Counted from the first letter of the stretch, positions 9,018-17,671 are shown. The stretch is 59,623 nucleotides of DNA from Methylobacterium mesophilicum (GCF_022179445.1 NZ_BPQU01000031.1:1-59623), one strand, 5' to 3'. Notes: generated by a model from the sequence alone, not told the origin. Translations and numbers: made by a program.

Positions 9018-9031
9018 CAGGCCTGCCGCCT
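9007..9031. terminator. Bidirectional hairpin at a convergent gene junction
   Basis: Perfect seven-base arms AGGCGGC (9007-9013) and GCCGCCT (9025-9031) enclose 11 bases. The hairpin overlaps both the stop of the GGDEF-EAL gene and the stop of the monooxygenase gene, so it could terminate both transcripts. No T-run is present. Confidence 0.45.
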
Positions 9032-10503
9032 CACCCCAGCCGGTAATCCGCCATCCGGGCGCGCCGGGCGCTGCGGCGGTAGGCCATCACCGAATCGGGC
9101 CACAGGGTGGTGTTGCGCCCGTCGGCGTCGAGGTACCAGCTGCGGCAGCCGCCCGTCTGCCAGATGCTGTCGGCCAGCCGCGTCCGGATCCGGTCGAGGA
9201 AGCGCGCCTGCGCCTCCGGGCGGACCTCGATCGCCCGGGCGCCCTTGCGCAGGGCCCCCAGGCAGTCGAGGACGTGCCGCGCCTGAACCTCGATCATGGA
9301 TATGATCGAGTTGTGGCCCAGCCCGGTATTGGGGCCGAGCAGCATGAAGTAGTTCGGGAAGCCCGCGACCGTGATGCCCTGGTAGGCGCCCATCCCGTCC
9401 GCCCAGGCATCGGTGAGCCGCAATCCATCGCGCCCGACGAGGTTCATCCGGGTGAAGCTCCCGGTGACGTCGAAGCCCGTGGCGTAGACGATCGCGTCGA
9501 GGGCGTGCGCGTGGCCGTCCGCGGTGGTCACGCCGCCTTCGGTGATCCGGGCGATGTCGCCGGTCTCCAGCGTCACGTTCGGGCGCTGGAGCGCCGGGTA
9601 GTATTCGTCGGAGATCAGCACGCGCTTGCAGCCGAGGCGGTAGTTCGGCGTCAGCTTCGCCCGCAACGCCCGGTCGGGCACCGCCTTGGCGAGGTGGTGG
9701 CGGGCCAGTCCCTCGGCCTGCTTGGTCAGCTTGGAGACCTTGGTGAAGCCGAAGAGCGCGCGCAGCTCGTGCAGCCAGAACAGCCGCGCCCGCTCGAGCC
9801 GCCGGAGGAACGGCAGCCGCCGGTAGCGCGCCTGGGTGGCCTCCGGGATGGCGTGGTCGTGCTTGGGCATGATCCAGGGCGGCGTCCGCTGGAACAGGGT
9901 GAGGTGCGCGGCACGCTTGGCCAGTTCCGGCACGACCTGGATCGCGCTGGCCCCGGTGCCGATCACGCCGACGCGCTTGCCCGCGAGATCGACGGAATGA
10001 TCCCAGGACGCCGTGTGGAAGGCCGGCCCCGCGAACGCGTCCCGGCCGGGCAGGTCGGGATAGGCGGGATGGTGCAGGCCGCCCATGGCCGAGACGATCG
10101 CGCGCGCCGTCAGCGGCCCGCGATCGGTCTCGACGTGCCAGAGGGCCCGGGCCTCGTCCCAGGTCGCCCCGGTGAACGCGGTGCCGAGCTGGATCAGCGG
10201 CATCAGCCCGTGGCGCTCGGCGGTCTCGCGCAGGTAGGCCTGGATCTCCGGCTGCGGGGCATACATCCGCGACCAGTCGGACTTCGGGGCGAACGACAGG
10301 GAGTAGAGGTGCGAGGGCACGTCGCAGGCCGCGCCCGGATAGGTGTTCTCCCGCCAGGTCCCGCCGATGTCGGCGGCCTTCTCGATCACCCGCAGGGGCC
10401 CGATCCCGGCCTGCCGGCAGCGGATCGCCATGGCGAGGCCGGAGAAGCCCGCCCCGACGATCAGGACTTCGAGGGTCTCCGGGGTGGACGCGGGCGCGGT
10501 CAT
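9031..10503 (-). CDS. Flavin-containing (Baeyer-Villiger) monooxygenase
   Basis: A 490-residue FAD/NADPH enzyme. The first Rossmann motif is GAGFSG at residues 17-22 and the second is GTGASAIQ near residue 184. Between them FAGPAFHTASW, at about 156-166, is the Baeyer-Villiger fingerprint FxGxxxHxxxW. Such enzymes insert oxygen next to a ketone to give an ester or lactone. The start ATG overlaps the upstream esterase stop by four bases (ATGA). With the esterase and SDR it forms the classic alcohol to ketone to ester to acid plus alcohol module. Confidence 0.92.
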   Translation of the reverse strand: MTAPASTPETLEVLIVGAGFSGLAMAIRCRQAGIGPLRVIEKAADIGGTWRENTYPGAACDVPSHLYSLSFAPKSDWSRMYAPQPEIQAYLRETAERHGLMPLIQLGTAFTGATWDEARALWHVETDRGPLTARAIVSAMGGLHHPAYPDLPGRDAFAGPAFHTASWDHSVDLAGKRVGVIGTGASAIQVVPELAKRAAHLTLFQRTPPWIMPKHDHAIPEATQARYRRLPFLRRLERARLFWLHELRALFGFTKVSKLTKQAEGLARHHLAKAVPDRALRAKLTPNYRLGCKRVLISDEYYPALQRPNVTLETGDIARITEGGVTTADGHAHALDAIVYATGFDVTGSFTRMNLVGRDGLRLTDAWADGMGAYQGITVAGFPNYFMLLGPNTGLGHNSIISMIEVQARHVLDCLGALRKGARAIEVRPEAQARFLDRIRTRLADSIWQTGGCRSWYLDADGRNTTLWPDSVMAYRRSARRARMADYRLG

Positions 10504-11408
10504 CGCGAAGCCCCCGTGGACGCGGCGGCATTCGGCGGTGCGTGGGCCTTCAGGAAGGCGGCGGCCCCGTCGAGGGAGGCGCGCGCCTCCGGCAGCATGT
10601 GGGCGGCGAACTGCCAGGCATGGGCCACGACCGGGAAGAGCTTCAGCTCGGTCACGACACCGGCCGCACGGGCCTTCTCGGCCATGCGGACCGAATCGTC
10701 GCGCAGGACCTCGCGCTCGCCCACGTGGAACAGCAGGGGCGGGTAGCCGGTCAGGTCGGCGTTGATCGGCGAGATCCGGGGATCGGCCGGGTCTGCGGTG
10801 CCGAGGTACATCGTGCGGATCACCGCGAGCGCTCCGGGGTCGAACATCGCGTCGCGCCACGCATTCGTGCGCCGCGAGCCGTCCTCGGAGACGAAGTCGG
10901 TGGCCGGCGAGAACAGGGCGGCGGCCCAGGGCGTCGGCAGGCCCCGCGCCCGCGCCTCGCCGATCAGAACCAGGGCCATGTTGGCGCCGGCCGATTCGCC
11001 GGCGATGCAGGCCGGTCCCTCGGCCCCGAACGCCTGCCAGACCGCCGTCACGTCCTCGATCGCCGCCGGGAACGGGTGCTCGGGGGCGAGGCGGTAATCG
11101 GGGACGAAGATGGTGAACCCGCGGTTGGCCAGCGCGCCGGTCACCGGCCGGTGGGTGCGCGGCGAGCAGGCGATGAAGCCGCCGCCATGGAGGTAGAGCA
11201 TCCGCTGCCCGGGCCCGGATTTCGGCCTGACCCATTCCCCCCGCACCCCGCCGACCGTGCCGGGCTCGTAGGTGACCCCCTTCGGATCGGGGAAGGCCGG
11301 AGCCTCGAAGATCCGGCGGAACGCGGCGGCGTCCCGGGCCTTCGACAGGGGGCCGCGCACCTTGGTGCGTACCATCCAGGTGCCGATATACGCGCGCAGG
11401 CTCGCCAT
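10500..11408 (-). CDS. Alpha/beta hydrolase, hormone-sensitive-lipase family esterase
   Basis: A 302-residue esterase with the HSL oxyanion motif HGGG at 74-77, the nucleophile elbow GESAG with Ser139, and a late catalytic-His segment (VVAHAWQF). Family IV bacterial esterases cleave short to medium acyl esters. It is the middle gene of the operon: one base separates it from the SDR stop, and its own stop overlaps the monooxygenase start. It is likely to hydrolyse the ester made by the Baeyer-Villiger enzyme (inference from order and chemistry). Confidence 0.92.
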   Translation of the reverse strand: MASLRAYIGTWMVRTKVRGPLSKARDAAAFRRIFEAPAFPDPKGVTYEPGTVGGVRGEWVRPKSGPGQRMLYLHGGGFIACSPRTHRPVTGALANRGFTIFVPDYRLAPEHPFPAAIEDVTAVWQAFGAEGPACIAGESAGANMALVLIGEARARGLPTPWAAALFSPATDFVSEDGSRRTNAWRDAMFDPGALAVIRTMYLGTADPADPRISPINADLTGYPPLLFHVGEREVLRDDSVRMAEKARAAGVVTELKLFPVVAHAWQFAAHMLPEARASLDGAAAFLKAHAPPNAAASTGASR

Positions 11409-11409
11409 C

Positions 11410-12261
11410 TCAGACCTTCCCGCCGGACAGGCGCACGATCGTCTTCCAGTAGCCCACCGGCATCAGCCGCTGGATCAGCGCGGCGCTCTTCGCGTCCTTG
11501 CCGATGAGGATGCGGGGGCGGCGGCGCTCGATCCCCTGGATGATCGCGGCCGCAGCCTCCTCCGGCGAGAGCGTCAGCAGCTTGCCGAATGCCTCCCGGG
11601 CCTTCTCGTCCTCGACGCGGGCGCGTTCGGCGGCCTCCGGGTCGGTGGGCGGACGCGTGCCGCGCGCGCTGCGGGCGATGGCGGTGGCGACGCCACCGGG
11701 ATGGACGACCGTCACCCCGAGCCCGCTGCCGGCATATTCGTGCCGCAGGGCTTCGGTGAAACCCCGGACCCCGAACTTGCTCGTCGCGTAGGCGACCTGG
11801 CCCGGCGGGGCGATCAGTCCGAACAGGCTCGACAGGTTGACGATCTGGGCTGCCGGCCGAGCCTTCAGCATCGGCAGGAAGGCGTGGCACATCCGCACGA
11901 CGGCGCGCAGGTTGATGTCCATCAGCCACTCGAAATCTTCGAGATGCGACTCGTCGAAACGGCCGCCGAGCGCCACGCCGGCATTGTTGATCAGCACGTC
12001 GAGCCGGCCGAACCGGTCGGCGGCCCAATCGGGGAGTTTTTTGATCGCTTCCGCGTCGGCGAGGTCGAGGACCAGAGTCTCCACCGCGGCGCCGGTTGCC
12101 CGGGCCTTGCCGGCGACGGTGGCGAGGCCCGCCGCGTCGCGGTCCACCAGCAGCAGGCTGCAGTCCTTGGCAGCCAAACCCTGCGCCAGTGCGGCGCCGA
12201 TGCCGCTCGCGGCTCCGGTGAGGAGCACGACCGCGCCGGCGAGTCGGAATGTCTGGGCCAA
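11410..12261 (-). CDS. Short-chain dehydrogenase/reductase
   Basis: A 283-residue classical SDR with the cofactor motif TGAASGIG at residues 15-22, structural NNAG, catalytic Ser in VNLSSLFG and YATSK (catalytic Tyr and Lys). The Asp after the second strand (LLLVDRD) suggests NAD(H) preference. It is the first gene of the SDR-esterase-monooxygenase operon, and its likely job is alcohol to ketone oxidation ahead of Baeyer-Villiger cleavage. The long C-terminal region after the active site is typical of the lipid- or steroid-type SDRs found in such clusters. Confidence 0.92.
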   Translation of the reverse strand: MAQTFRLAGAVVLLTGAASGIGAALAQGLAAKDCSLLLVDRDAAGLATVAGKARATGAAVETLVLDLADAEAIKKLPDWAADRFGRLDVLINNAGVALGGRFDESHLEDFEWLMDINLRAVVRMCHAFLPMLKARPAAQIVNLSSLFGLIAPPGQVAYATSKFGVRGFTEALRHEYAGSGLGVTVVHPGGVATAIARSARGTRPPTDPEAAERARVEDEKAREAFGKLLTLSPEEAAAAIIQGIERRRPRILIGKDAKSAALIQRLMPVGYWKTIVRLSGGKV

Positions 12262-12333
12262 GCTGCGCCCCCCTTTGGGTCACCCGGTAGGCCGGGATCG
12301 GCGGTTCGGGATAGCCCCGGCGCCCGGCATTGT

Positions 12334-12351
12334 CTAGGGTGAGCACCCTAG
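12334..12351. promoter_or_regulatory. Operator-like palindrome in the SDR/TetR divergent promoter
   Basis: CTAGGGTG, AG, CACCCTAG: perfect eight-base arms with a two-base centre, located 16 bp before the TetR ATG and 73 bp before the SDR start. This is the size and position expected for a TetR-family operator repressing both directions. A partial copy (GGGTCACCC) lies near 12276-12284, closer to the SDR start. Confidence 0.65.
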
Positions 12352-12366
12352 GCCGGGAGGGGCAGG

Positions 12367-13005
12367 ATGGCGCGGGGCCACGACAGCAGGGTGCAGGAAG
12401 CCAGTCCCGGCCGGGGTGCCGGCACGCGCGACAGGATCCTGGCGCAGAGCCTCGCGCTGTTCAACGATCGTGGTCTCGGCCGGGTCACCACCGCGGAGAT
12501 CGCCGCGGCGTGCGGCATCCGCGAGGGAAACCTCCAGTACCATTTCCCGCGCAAGAGCGGCCTCGTGGAGGCGCTGTTCGCGGTCTTCGAGGTGGAGGCG
12601 GAGGCGGTGGCCGGGCGCCTGCCCGCCGACCCCGCTGCCCCGGAGGCGCTGCTCGCTTACCAGCGCGGTTGGTTCGACCTGATCTGGCGCTATCGCTGCG
12701 TCTACCGCGACGGCATCGCCATGGTGGAGATCGCCCCGGCCCTGCGCCCGCGGGTCCATGCCCTGCGGGGGCGGACCCAGGCGCTGGCCCGTGCCGTGTT
12801 CGAGGCGGCGGTGCGGGCCGGGCGTCTGCGGATCGCGCCGGACGCGCTCGGGCGGCTCATCGACAACGCCTGGATCGTGTCGAGCCACTGGATGAGCCAC
12901 CGGCTCCAGGGCGGCACCGCGCTGTCCCAGGCCGACCTCGACTGGGGCTTCGCGCAGGTCCGCGACCTGTTCACCCCCTACCTGGTCACGGATCGGCAGG
13001 GCTGA
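12367..13005 (+). CDS. TetR family transcriptional regulator
   Basis: A 212-residue regulator. The N-terminal helix-turn-helix spans about residues 20-70 (TRDRILAQSLALFNDRG ... TTAEIAAACGIREGNLQYHF), followed by a variable ligand-binding domain. A purine-rich ribosome site (GGAGGGGCAGG) lies directly before the ATG. It is divergent from the SDR-esterase-monooxygenase operon across 105 bp holding a perfect palindrome, so it probably represses that operon and itself, with a ketone, alcohol or acid as inducer (inference). Confidence 0.93.
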   Translation: MARGHDSRVQEASPGRGAGTRDRILAQSLALFNDRGLGRVTTAEIAAACGIREGNLQYHFPRKSGLVEALFAVFEVEAEAVAGRLPADPAAPEALLAYQRGWFDLIWRYRCVYRDGIAMVEIAPALRPRVHALRGRTQALARAVFEAAVRAGRLRIAPDALGRLIDNAWIVSSHWMSHRLQGGTALSQADLDWGFAQVRDLFTPYLVTDRQG

Positions 13006-13062
13006 GAGGTCCGTGGCCCGAACCTTCCATCTGCGCGGCCACGCTCGAACCCGAAGGACGCG

Positions 13063-14310
13063 ATGCTCGACCGACTGATCCATGCCGGCCTCGCGATCCT
13101 GCTGCTCCTGGCCATCGGCGCCCTGTTCTCGACGAACCGGCGGGCGATCCGGCCCCGGGTCGTGCTCAGCGCCCTGGCATTGCAGGTGGGCCTCGGGGCG
13201 CTGATCCTGTTCCTGCCCGCCGGGCAGGCCGCGCTGAGGGCCGCCGCCGACGTGGTGGTGACGGGGCTCTCCTACGGCGACCGCGGCACGGCGTTCCTGT
13301 TCGGCGGGCTGGTGGAGCCGAAGATGTTCGAGCTGTTCGGCGGGTCGGGCTTCATCCTGGCCCTGCGGGTGCTGCCGCAGATCCTGTACGTCTCGGCCCT
13401 GATCGGAGTGCTGTACCATCTCGGCGTGATGCAGGCCCTGGCGCGCGGCCTCGGCGCCGGGCTGCGGCGGATCCTCGGCACCTCGCCGATCGAATCGTTC
13501 TCGGCGGTGATCACCATCGCGATCGGCCAGAGCGAGATCGCGGTGGCGCTGCGCCCGTTCCTGCCGCTGCTGACGGGCGCCGAATTGTTCGCCGTGATGT
13601 CGAGCGGCGCGTCCTCGACGGCGGGGTCGATCCTGGCCGGCTACGCGGCACTCGGCGTGCCGATGACCTACCTGCTCGCGGCCTCCGTGATGGCGATCCC
13701 GGGCGGCCTGCTCTACGCCAAGATCCTGATGCCCTCGACCGAGCCGACCCGGATCGCCACCACCCGGGTGGAGTTCGGCGAGTCCCGGGCTGCCAACGTC
13801 ATCGAGGCGGCGGCGGACGGCACCCAGAAGGGCCTCGTCGTCGCGGTCTCGGTGGGCGCCATGCTGATCGCCTTCGTCGGCCTGATCGCCCTGGCGAACG
13901 GGATCGTCGGCTATGTCGGCGGCCTCGCCGGCTATTCGGGGGCGTCGATCGAGGGCGTGCTCGGCTGGGCGCTCGCCCCGCTGGCCTGGCTGCTCGGGGT
14001 GCCCTGGGAACACGCGTCGCTCGTAGGCGGCGCGATCGGCCAGAAGATCGCCTTCAACGAGTTCCTGGCCTACGCCACCCTGTCGCCGACCCTCGGCGCC
14101 GGCACCCTCGACCCGCGCTCCCAGGCGATCGTCTGCTTCGCCCTGTGCGGATTCGCCAACCTCGCCTCGATCGCGATCCAGCTCGCGAGCTTCTCCAGCC
14201 TCGTCCCGGAGCGGCGCGCCGAAGTCGCCCGCTACGGATTGCGGGCGATCCTCGCCGGGACTCTGGCGAACTTGACGAGCGCGGCGATCGCCGGGTTGTT
14301 CGTGGGGTGA
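13063..14310 (+). CDS. Concentrative nucleoside transporter (NupC family)
   Basis: A 415-residue polytopic membrane protein of the CNT family, which couples nucleoside uptake to H+ or Na+. Recognisable family segments are IGQSEIAVALRPFLPLLT (the G-x-S-E substrate-site motif), MSSGASSTAGSILAGY and IGQKIAFNEFLAY with a conserved Asn-Glu. About ten hydrophobic helices can be drawn. AAGGA precedes the start at good spacing. It lies 57 bp downstream of the TetR gene but probably has a separate role. Confidence 0.93.
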   Translation: MLDRLIHAGLAILLLLAIGALFSTNRRAIRPRVVLSALALQVGLGALILFLPAGQAALRAAADVVVTGLSYGDRGTAFLFGGLVEPKMFELFGGSGFILALRVLPQILYVSALIGVLYHLGVMQALARGLGAGLRRILGTSPIESFSAVITIAIGQSEIAVALRPFLPLLTGAELFAVMSSGASSTAGSILAGYAALGVPMTYLLAASVMAIPGGLLYAKILMPSTEPTRIATTRVEFGESRAANVIEAAADGTQKGLVVAVSVGAMLIAFVGLIALANGIVGYVGGLAGYSGASIEGVLGWALAPLAWLLGVPWEHASLVGGAIGQKIAFNEFLAYATLSPTLGAGTLDPRSQAIVCFALCGFANLASIAIQLASFSSLVPERRAEVARYGLRAILAGTLANLTSAAIAGLFVG

Positions 14311-14666
14311 GGACAGAAGACGAATGATGACGGCGTCGTGCATCGATTCTGTGGACGGAATTTTACCGTCTCATCTCATGCTTAACGACTGACGAAACGG
14401 CTATTCATGAGCATATCTGCGCATAAATGATCGCTAGAAAATAAATAATTACAATTTAATTCGCAGATTTATTGATCAAGTCATCGCAGAATTGATTTTC
14501 ACATATATAAATGTGCGTTCAATACGAATATATAGATCAAAAACATGATTGTCGCGACATCAATCGACACATCCACCAGGTGGCTGATCGATCTGTTTCC
14601 GCACGCGGCGAGCACGGTCATAATGATCTGTAACCGCCTGCGTGAAAACGATAATTGGTTTCCAGC
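14311..14666. other. AT-rich intergenic region
   Basis: The stretch from about 14343 to 14560 is strikingly AT-rich compared with the rest of the window. A weak hairpin GACGG/CCGTC (14354-14370), which might end the transporter transcript, is the only structure seen. An open frame from 14545 is mostly antisense to the small membrane-protein gene and is not supported. Confidence 0.5.
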
Positions 14667-14909
14667 CTACGGCGCCACCGACCAGAACCTCTGCCGGTTG
14701 AACAGCATGTCCCGGGTCCCGACCGTCGGCCCCTCGGCCGGTTTGGCGCAATCGGGCTCGCGCGGTTTGGCCACCGCCGCCAGGGTCGCGACGACGGGGG
14801 CCGGCTTCAGGCCGAGGCGCGCCTGGACCTCCGGCTGACGGGCCGCCGCGATGGTGAGCACGGCGGCGATCAGGCCGCCGGCGACGGTTCCGAGGAAGAA
14901 ATTCAGCAT
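14667..14909 (-). CDS. Small single-pass membrane protein, unknown function
   Basis: An 80-residue protein starting MLNFFLGTVAGGLIAAVLTIAAA, one N-terminal hydrophobic helix, followed by a basic, Pro/Ala-rich tail ending RDMLFNRQRFWSVAP. High third-position GC supports coding in this frame. I do not recognise a named family. A longer frame to 15035 adds a leader without a better start. Confidence 0.55.
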   Translation of the reverse strand: MLNFFLGTVAGGLIAAVLTIAAARQPEVQARLGLKPAPVVATLAAVAKPREPDCAKPAEGPTVGTRDMLFNRQRFWSVAP

Positions 14910-15077
14910 CTCTGACGCGATCCGGTGACCGGCTTGGTGGGGCCACAGTCTCTGGTCACTGTCCAACCCGGCGGGAACATGGCGGACCTGTTGCTCACGC
15001 GGCCTTAACACTTGATCTGCGACAGCTGCACGCAAGCCCGCCGGTGTGGCAGGTGCGATGACGGGGCTGGACCGCCT

Positions 15078-15449
15078 ATGAACTACGCCGCCAACGCCTA
15101 TGCCCGGACATCCCGGTCCGCGCTGACACCGCGCGAAGCCGAATCCGCAGTCCTGCTCAAGGCGGCCCAGCAGCTGATCGGCGCCAGCCAGGGGATCGCC
15201 GACGGGGACACCAAGCGCCTCAACGAGGCCCTGTCGTTCAACCAGCGCGTCTGGACCATCCTGGCCACCGAGGCGACCGCCGACGAGAACCCGCTGCCGG
15301 CCGATATCAAGCGGGGCATCGGCAACCTGGGCGTGTTCGTGCTGCGCAGCTGCGTCGACACGATGATCGAGCCGACCCCGGAGAAGATCGCCACCCTCGT
15401 GGGGATCAACAACGAGATCGCCGCCGGCCTCCAGGGCAACCCGCGCTGA
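15078..15449 (+). CDS. flaF: Flagellar biosynthesis regulator FlaF
   Basis: A 123-residue protein with the FlaF pattern: N-terminal YAANAYARTSRSALTPREAE, then ALSFNQRVWTI and a C-terminal helical part. FlaF is required for flagellin synthesis and secretion in alphaproteobacteria and works opposite FlbT. ATG 15078 is preferred over 15012 because homologues start at this Met-Asn-Tyr. It is convergent with flbT, 30 bp apart, which is unusual because the two are normally co-oriented and beside flagellin genes. Confidence 0.92.
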   Translation: MNYAANAYARTSRSALTPREAESAVLLKAAQQLIGASQGIADGDTKRLNEALSFNQRVWTILATEATADENPLPADIKRGIGNLGVFVLRSCVDTMIEPTPEKIATLVGINNEIAAGLQGNPR

Positions 15450-15479
15450 AGGCGGGCTCCGCTCCGGAAACGGGCGCGC

Positions 15480-15899
15480 TCAGGCGGCGGTGTCGGGCGC
15501 AGGCCGCTCGACCGTCGCGGCCTGGGCCAACGCCGCGCCCTCCCACTCGACGAGCTTCCGGCCCAGCTTGATCGCCGGGTAGAACGAACCCGCCTCGACC
15601 GCCTCCGCGATGGCGGCGACCTGCGGCGCCGCCGCCGGCGCCAGCCGGATCAGCTCCCCGGCCTGTCGGAAGAACAGGTCGATGCTCGCGGCCGGGTCGT
15701 CCGCCAGGTAGATCACCGTCAGGGTCAGGTGGATCTGCTTGCAGGCCGTGTCGGCCTCGCTCTCCGTGATGATCTCGCTCTCGCGCAGGAACTTGCACTG
15801 CGTCTCGATCAGGAAGGTCGAGCGCCGGTCGCCGTTGCGAATCAGCGCGCCGTTGATGATCAACCTCTCGAGCGGTTTCAGTTCCAGGCGCAGGGGCAT
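15480..15899 (-). CDS. flbT: Flagellar biosynthesis repressor FlbT
   Basis: A 139-residue protein starting MPLRLELKPLERLIINGALI, the diagnostic FlbT N-terminus, with FLRESEIITESEADT further on. In Caulobacter FlbT binds the 5' leader of flagellin mRNA and promotes its decay when flagellar assembly is blocked. The length is normal for the family. It lies tail-to-tail with flaF. Confidence 0.95.
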   Translation of the reverse strand: MPLRLELKPLERLIINGALIRNGDRRSTFLIETQCKFLRESEIITESEADTACKQIHLTLTVIYLADDPAASIDLFFRQAGELIRLAPAAAPQVAAIAEAVEAGSFYPAIKLGRKLVEWEGAALAQAATVERPAPDTAA

Positions 15900-16089
15900 C
15901 GCGTGTTCCTTTCTAGAAGACGCGCCGATCTGATTCGGAATGCGTTAACGTTTGGACAATGGCGGCCGACCGCCGTTGACGCGGCCGATGATCCGGACAG
16001 GATTGTCGCGCGGCGCGGAACGTCGATTCTTCGAAGTCCTTTCGCGTCGCTCGCGACGATGCGGCGCCTCAGCCTTCGGAGAATTGCCG

Positions 16090-16863
16090 ATGACCTCTTC
16101 CACGACGCGCGCCCTCTATCCGTCCCTGCGCGGGAAACGCGTGCTCGTGACGGGCGGCGCCTCGGGAATCGGTGAAGGTCTGGTCGAAGCCTTCGTCGCC
16201 CAGGGCGCCCGCGTCGCGTTCTGCGACATAGCCGATGAGCCGGCACACGCCCTGGTGGCGCGGCTCGCCCACGGGGCCGCGCACCCGCCGGTCTACCGCC
16301 GCTGCGACCTCAGCGATGTCGAGGCCGTCCGCTCCCTGGTGGCGGAGGTGGAAACGGAATTCGGCGGCCTCGACGTGCTGGTCAACAACGCCGGCAACGA
16401 CGACCGCCACACGATCGCGGACGTGACGCCCGCCTACTGGGACGACCGAATGGCGGTGAACCTGCGTCACCTGTTCTTCGCGGCGCAGGCCGCCGTGCCG
16501 GCGATGCGCCGGGCGGGCGGCGGCGTGATCCTGAACTTCGGCTCGATCAGCTGGCACCTCGGCCTCAAGGACATGCCGCTCTACCAGACCGCGAAGGCCG
16601 CCATCGAGGGGATGACCCGGGCGCTGGCCCGGGATCTCGGTCGCGACGGCATCCGGGTCTCGGCGATCGTGCCCGGCAACGTCCAGACACCCCGCCAGGA
16701 GCGCTGGTACACCCCGGAGGGCGAGGCCGAGATCGTCGCGTCGCAGTGCCTGGACGGCCGGATCCAACCCTCCGACGTCGCCGCCCTGGTGCTGTTCCTC
16801 GCCTCGGACGACGCCCGGATGTGCACGGGGCACAATTACTTCATCGACGCCGGCTGGCGCTGA
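16090..16863 (+). CDS. xylB: D-xylose 1-dehydrogenase-like SDR
   Basis: A 257-residue SDR with TGGASGIG, NNAGNDDRH, SISWHLGLKD and YQTAK. The segments NNAGNDDRH, NFGSISWHLGL, the C-terminal W-Y-T-P-E-G-E-A run and the ending CTGHNYFIDAGWR are close, from memory, to Caulobacter XylB, the NAD-dependent D-xylose dehydrogenase that makes xylonolactone. The start at 16090 has GGAGA upstream. No other Weimberg-pathway gene is adjacent, so it may act on xylose or a related aldose such as arabinose. Confidence 0.85.
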   Translation: MTSSTTRALYPSLRGKRVLVTGGASGIGEGLVEAFVAQGARVAFCDIADEPAHALVARLAHGAAHPPVYRRCDLSDVEAVRSLVAEVETEFGGLDVLVNNAGNDDRHTIADVTPAYWDDRMAVNLRHLFFAAQAAVPAMRRAGGGVILNFGSISWHLGLKDMPLYQTAKAAIEGMTRALARDLGRDGIRVSAIVPGNVQTPRQERWYTPEGEAEIVASQCLDGRIQPSDVAALVLFLASDDARMCTGHNYFIDAGWR

Positions 16864-17047
16864 GGCTTTTGAAGAAGCGGCCATCTTGGGCTGCCAAGCT
16901 AACGTTCACCGAGCCCCGGCGGATCAGGATAGGGTTGAAACGTCCGAACGGGACAGCTCCTCCCGGGACGGCGTTGGCTGACTGGTCTCGTTGATGGGTG
17001 GCGATCGCAGACGGAGCCGATAGCGCGCCGAATCTGCAGACGGACGA

Positions 17048-17671
17048 TCAGGCGGGTGCAATGCCGACGACCCGGAAGCAATGATCCACCACCTGGGACG
17101 CGATCGCGTCCGCCCGCCCGGTCCTGGCAGCGCCCAGGACGACACCGTGGAGCGCGTTGAACAGGAACGCAGCCGTGAAGCGCGCATCCGCGATCGCCCA
17201 GGCTTTCGCGTCGCTGCCATCGCCGAGCAATCCCGCGAGATGATCGATCAGGATGTTGTCGGTCAGGCCGTCCTGGCTCGGCGGCGGCACATCGGTGAAC
17301 ACGATCTCGTGCAGGCGCACCGATGTAGCGTATCCCCGGCGGCAGGCCGTGACCCAAGCGGCCAGCCGGCCGGTCCAATCCCCGTCGGCCCGGCGTTCGA
17401 CCTCCGCCTCGATGGCTTGGAGCAAGGTGTCGACGAACCGTTGGCGCAGACCGCCCGCCACGGCCTCCTTGGAGGCGAAGTGCAGGTAGAAACTGCCCTT
17501 CGCCATGCCTGCCCGGGTCGTGATCTGCTCGACGGTGGTGGACGCGAAACCCTGGTCGATGAACAGGCGCTCGGCCGCGTTCATGAGGTCCTCGCGCCGC
17601 TCTTCCGGCGGTCTGGTCCTGGGCTTGGTCTTGGTCGGCACGGAAGCGGTCTCGGGAAGGGGGGCGCTCAC
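17048..17671 (-). CDS. TetR family transcriptional regulator
   Basis: About 207 residues from a GTG start at 17671, preceded by TCAGG. A longer frame would need a TTG at 17734 abutting the operator-like palindrome. The helix-turn-helix covers roughly residues 25-75 (REDLMNAAERLFIDQGFASTT, then MAKGSFYLHFASKEAV). It is divergent from the MDR oxidoreductase gene, with a 17-bp palindrome between them, so it likely represses that gene and itself. Confidence 0.9.
   Translation of the reverse strand: MSAPLPETASVPTKTKPRTRPPEERREDLMNAAERLFIDQGFASTTVEQITTRAGMAKGSFYLHFASKEAVAGGLRQRFVDTLLQAIEAEVERRADGDWTGRLAAWVTACRRGYATSVRLHEIVFTDVPPPSQDGLTDNILIDHLAGLLGDGSDAKAWAIADARFTAAFLFNALHGVVLGAARTGRADAIASQVVDHCFRVVGIAPA

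Noticed and set aside
12330..14327. Very long plus- and minus-strand frames across the TetR and nucleoside transporter genes
   Set aside because: They are Arg/Pro/Gly-rich shadows created by high GC; the real genes in other frames have recognised domains.
14545..14838. 97-residue plus-strand frame
   Set aside because: It is mostly antisense to the small membrane-protein gene and runs from AT-rich non-coding sequence.
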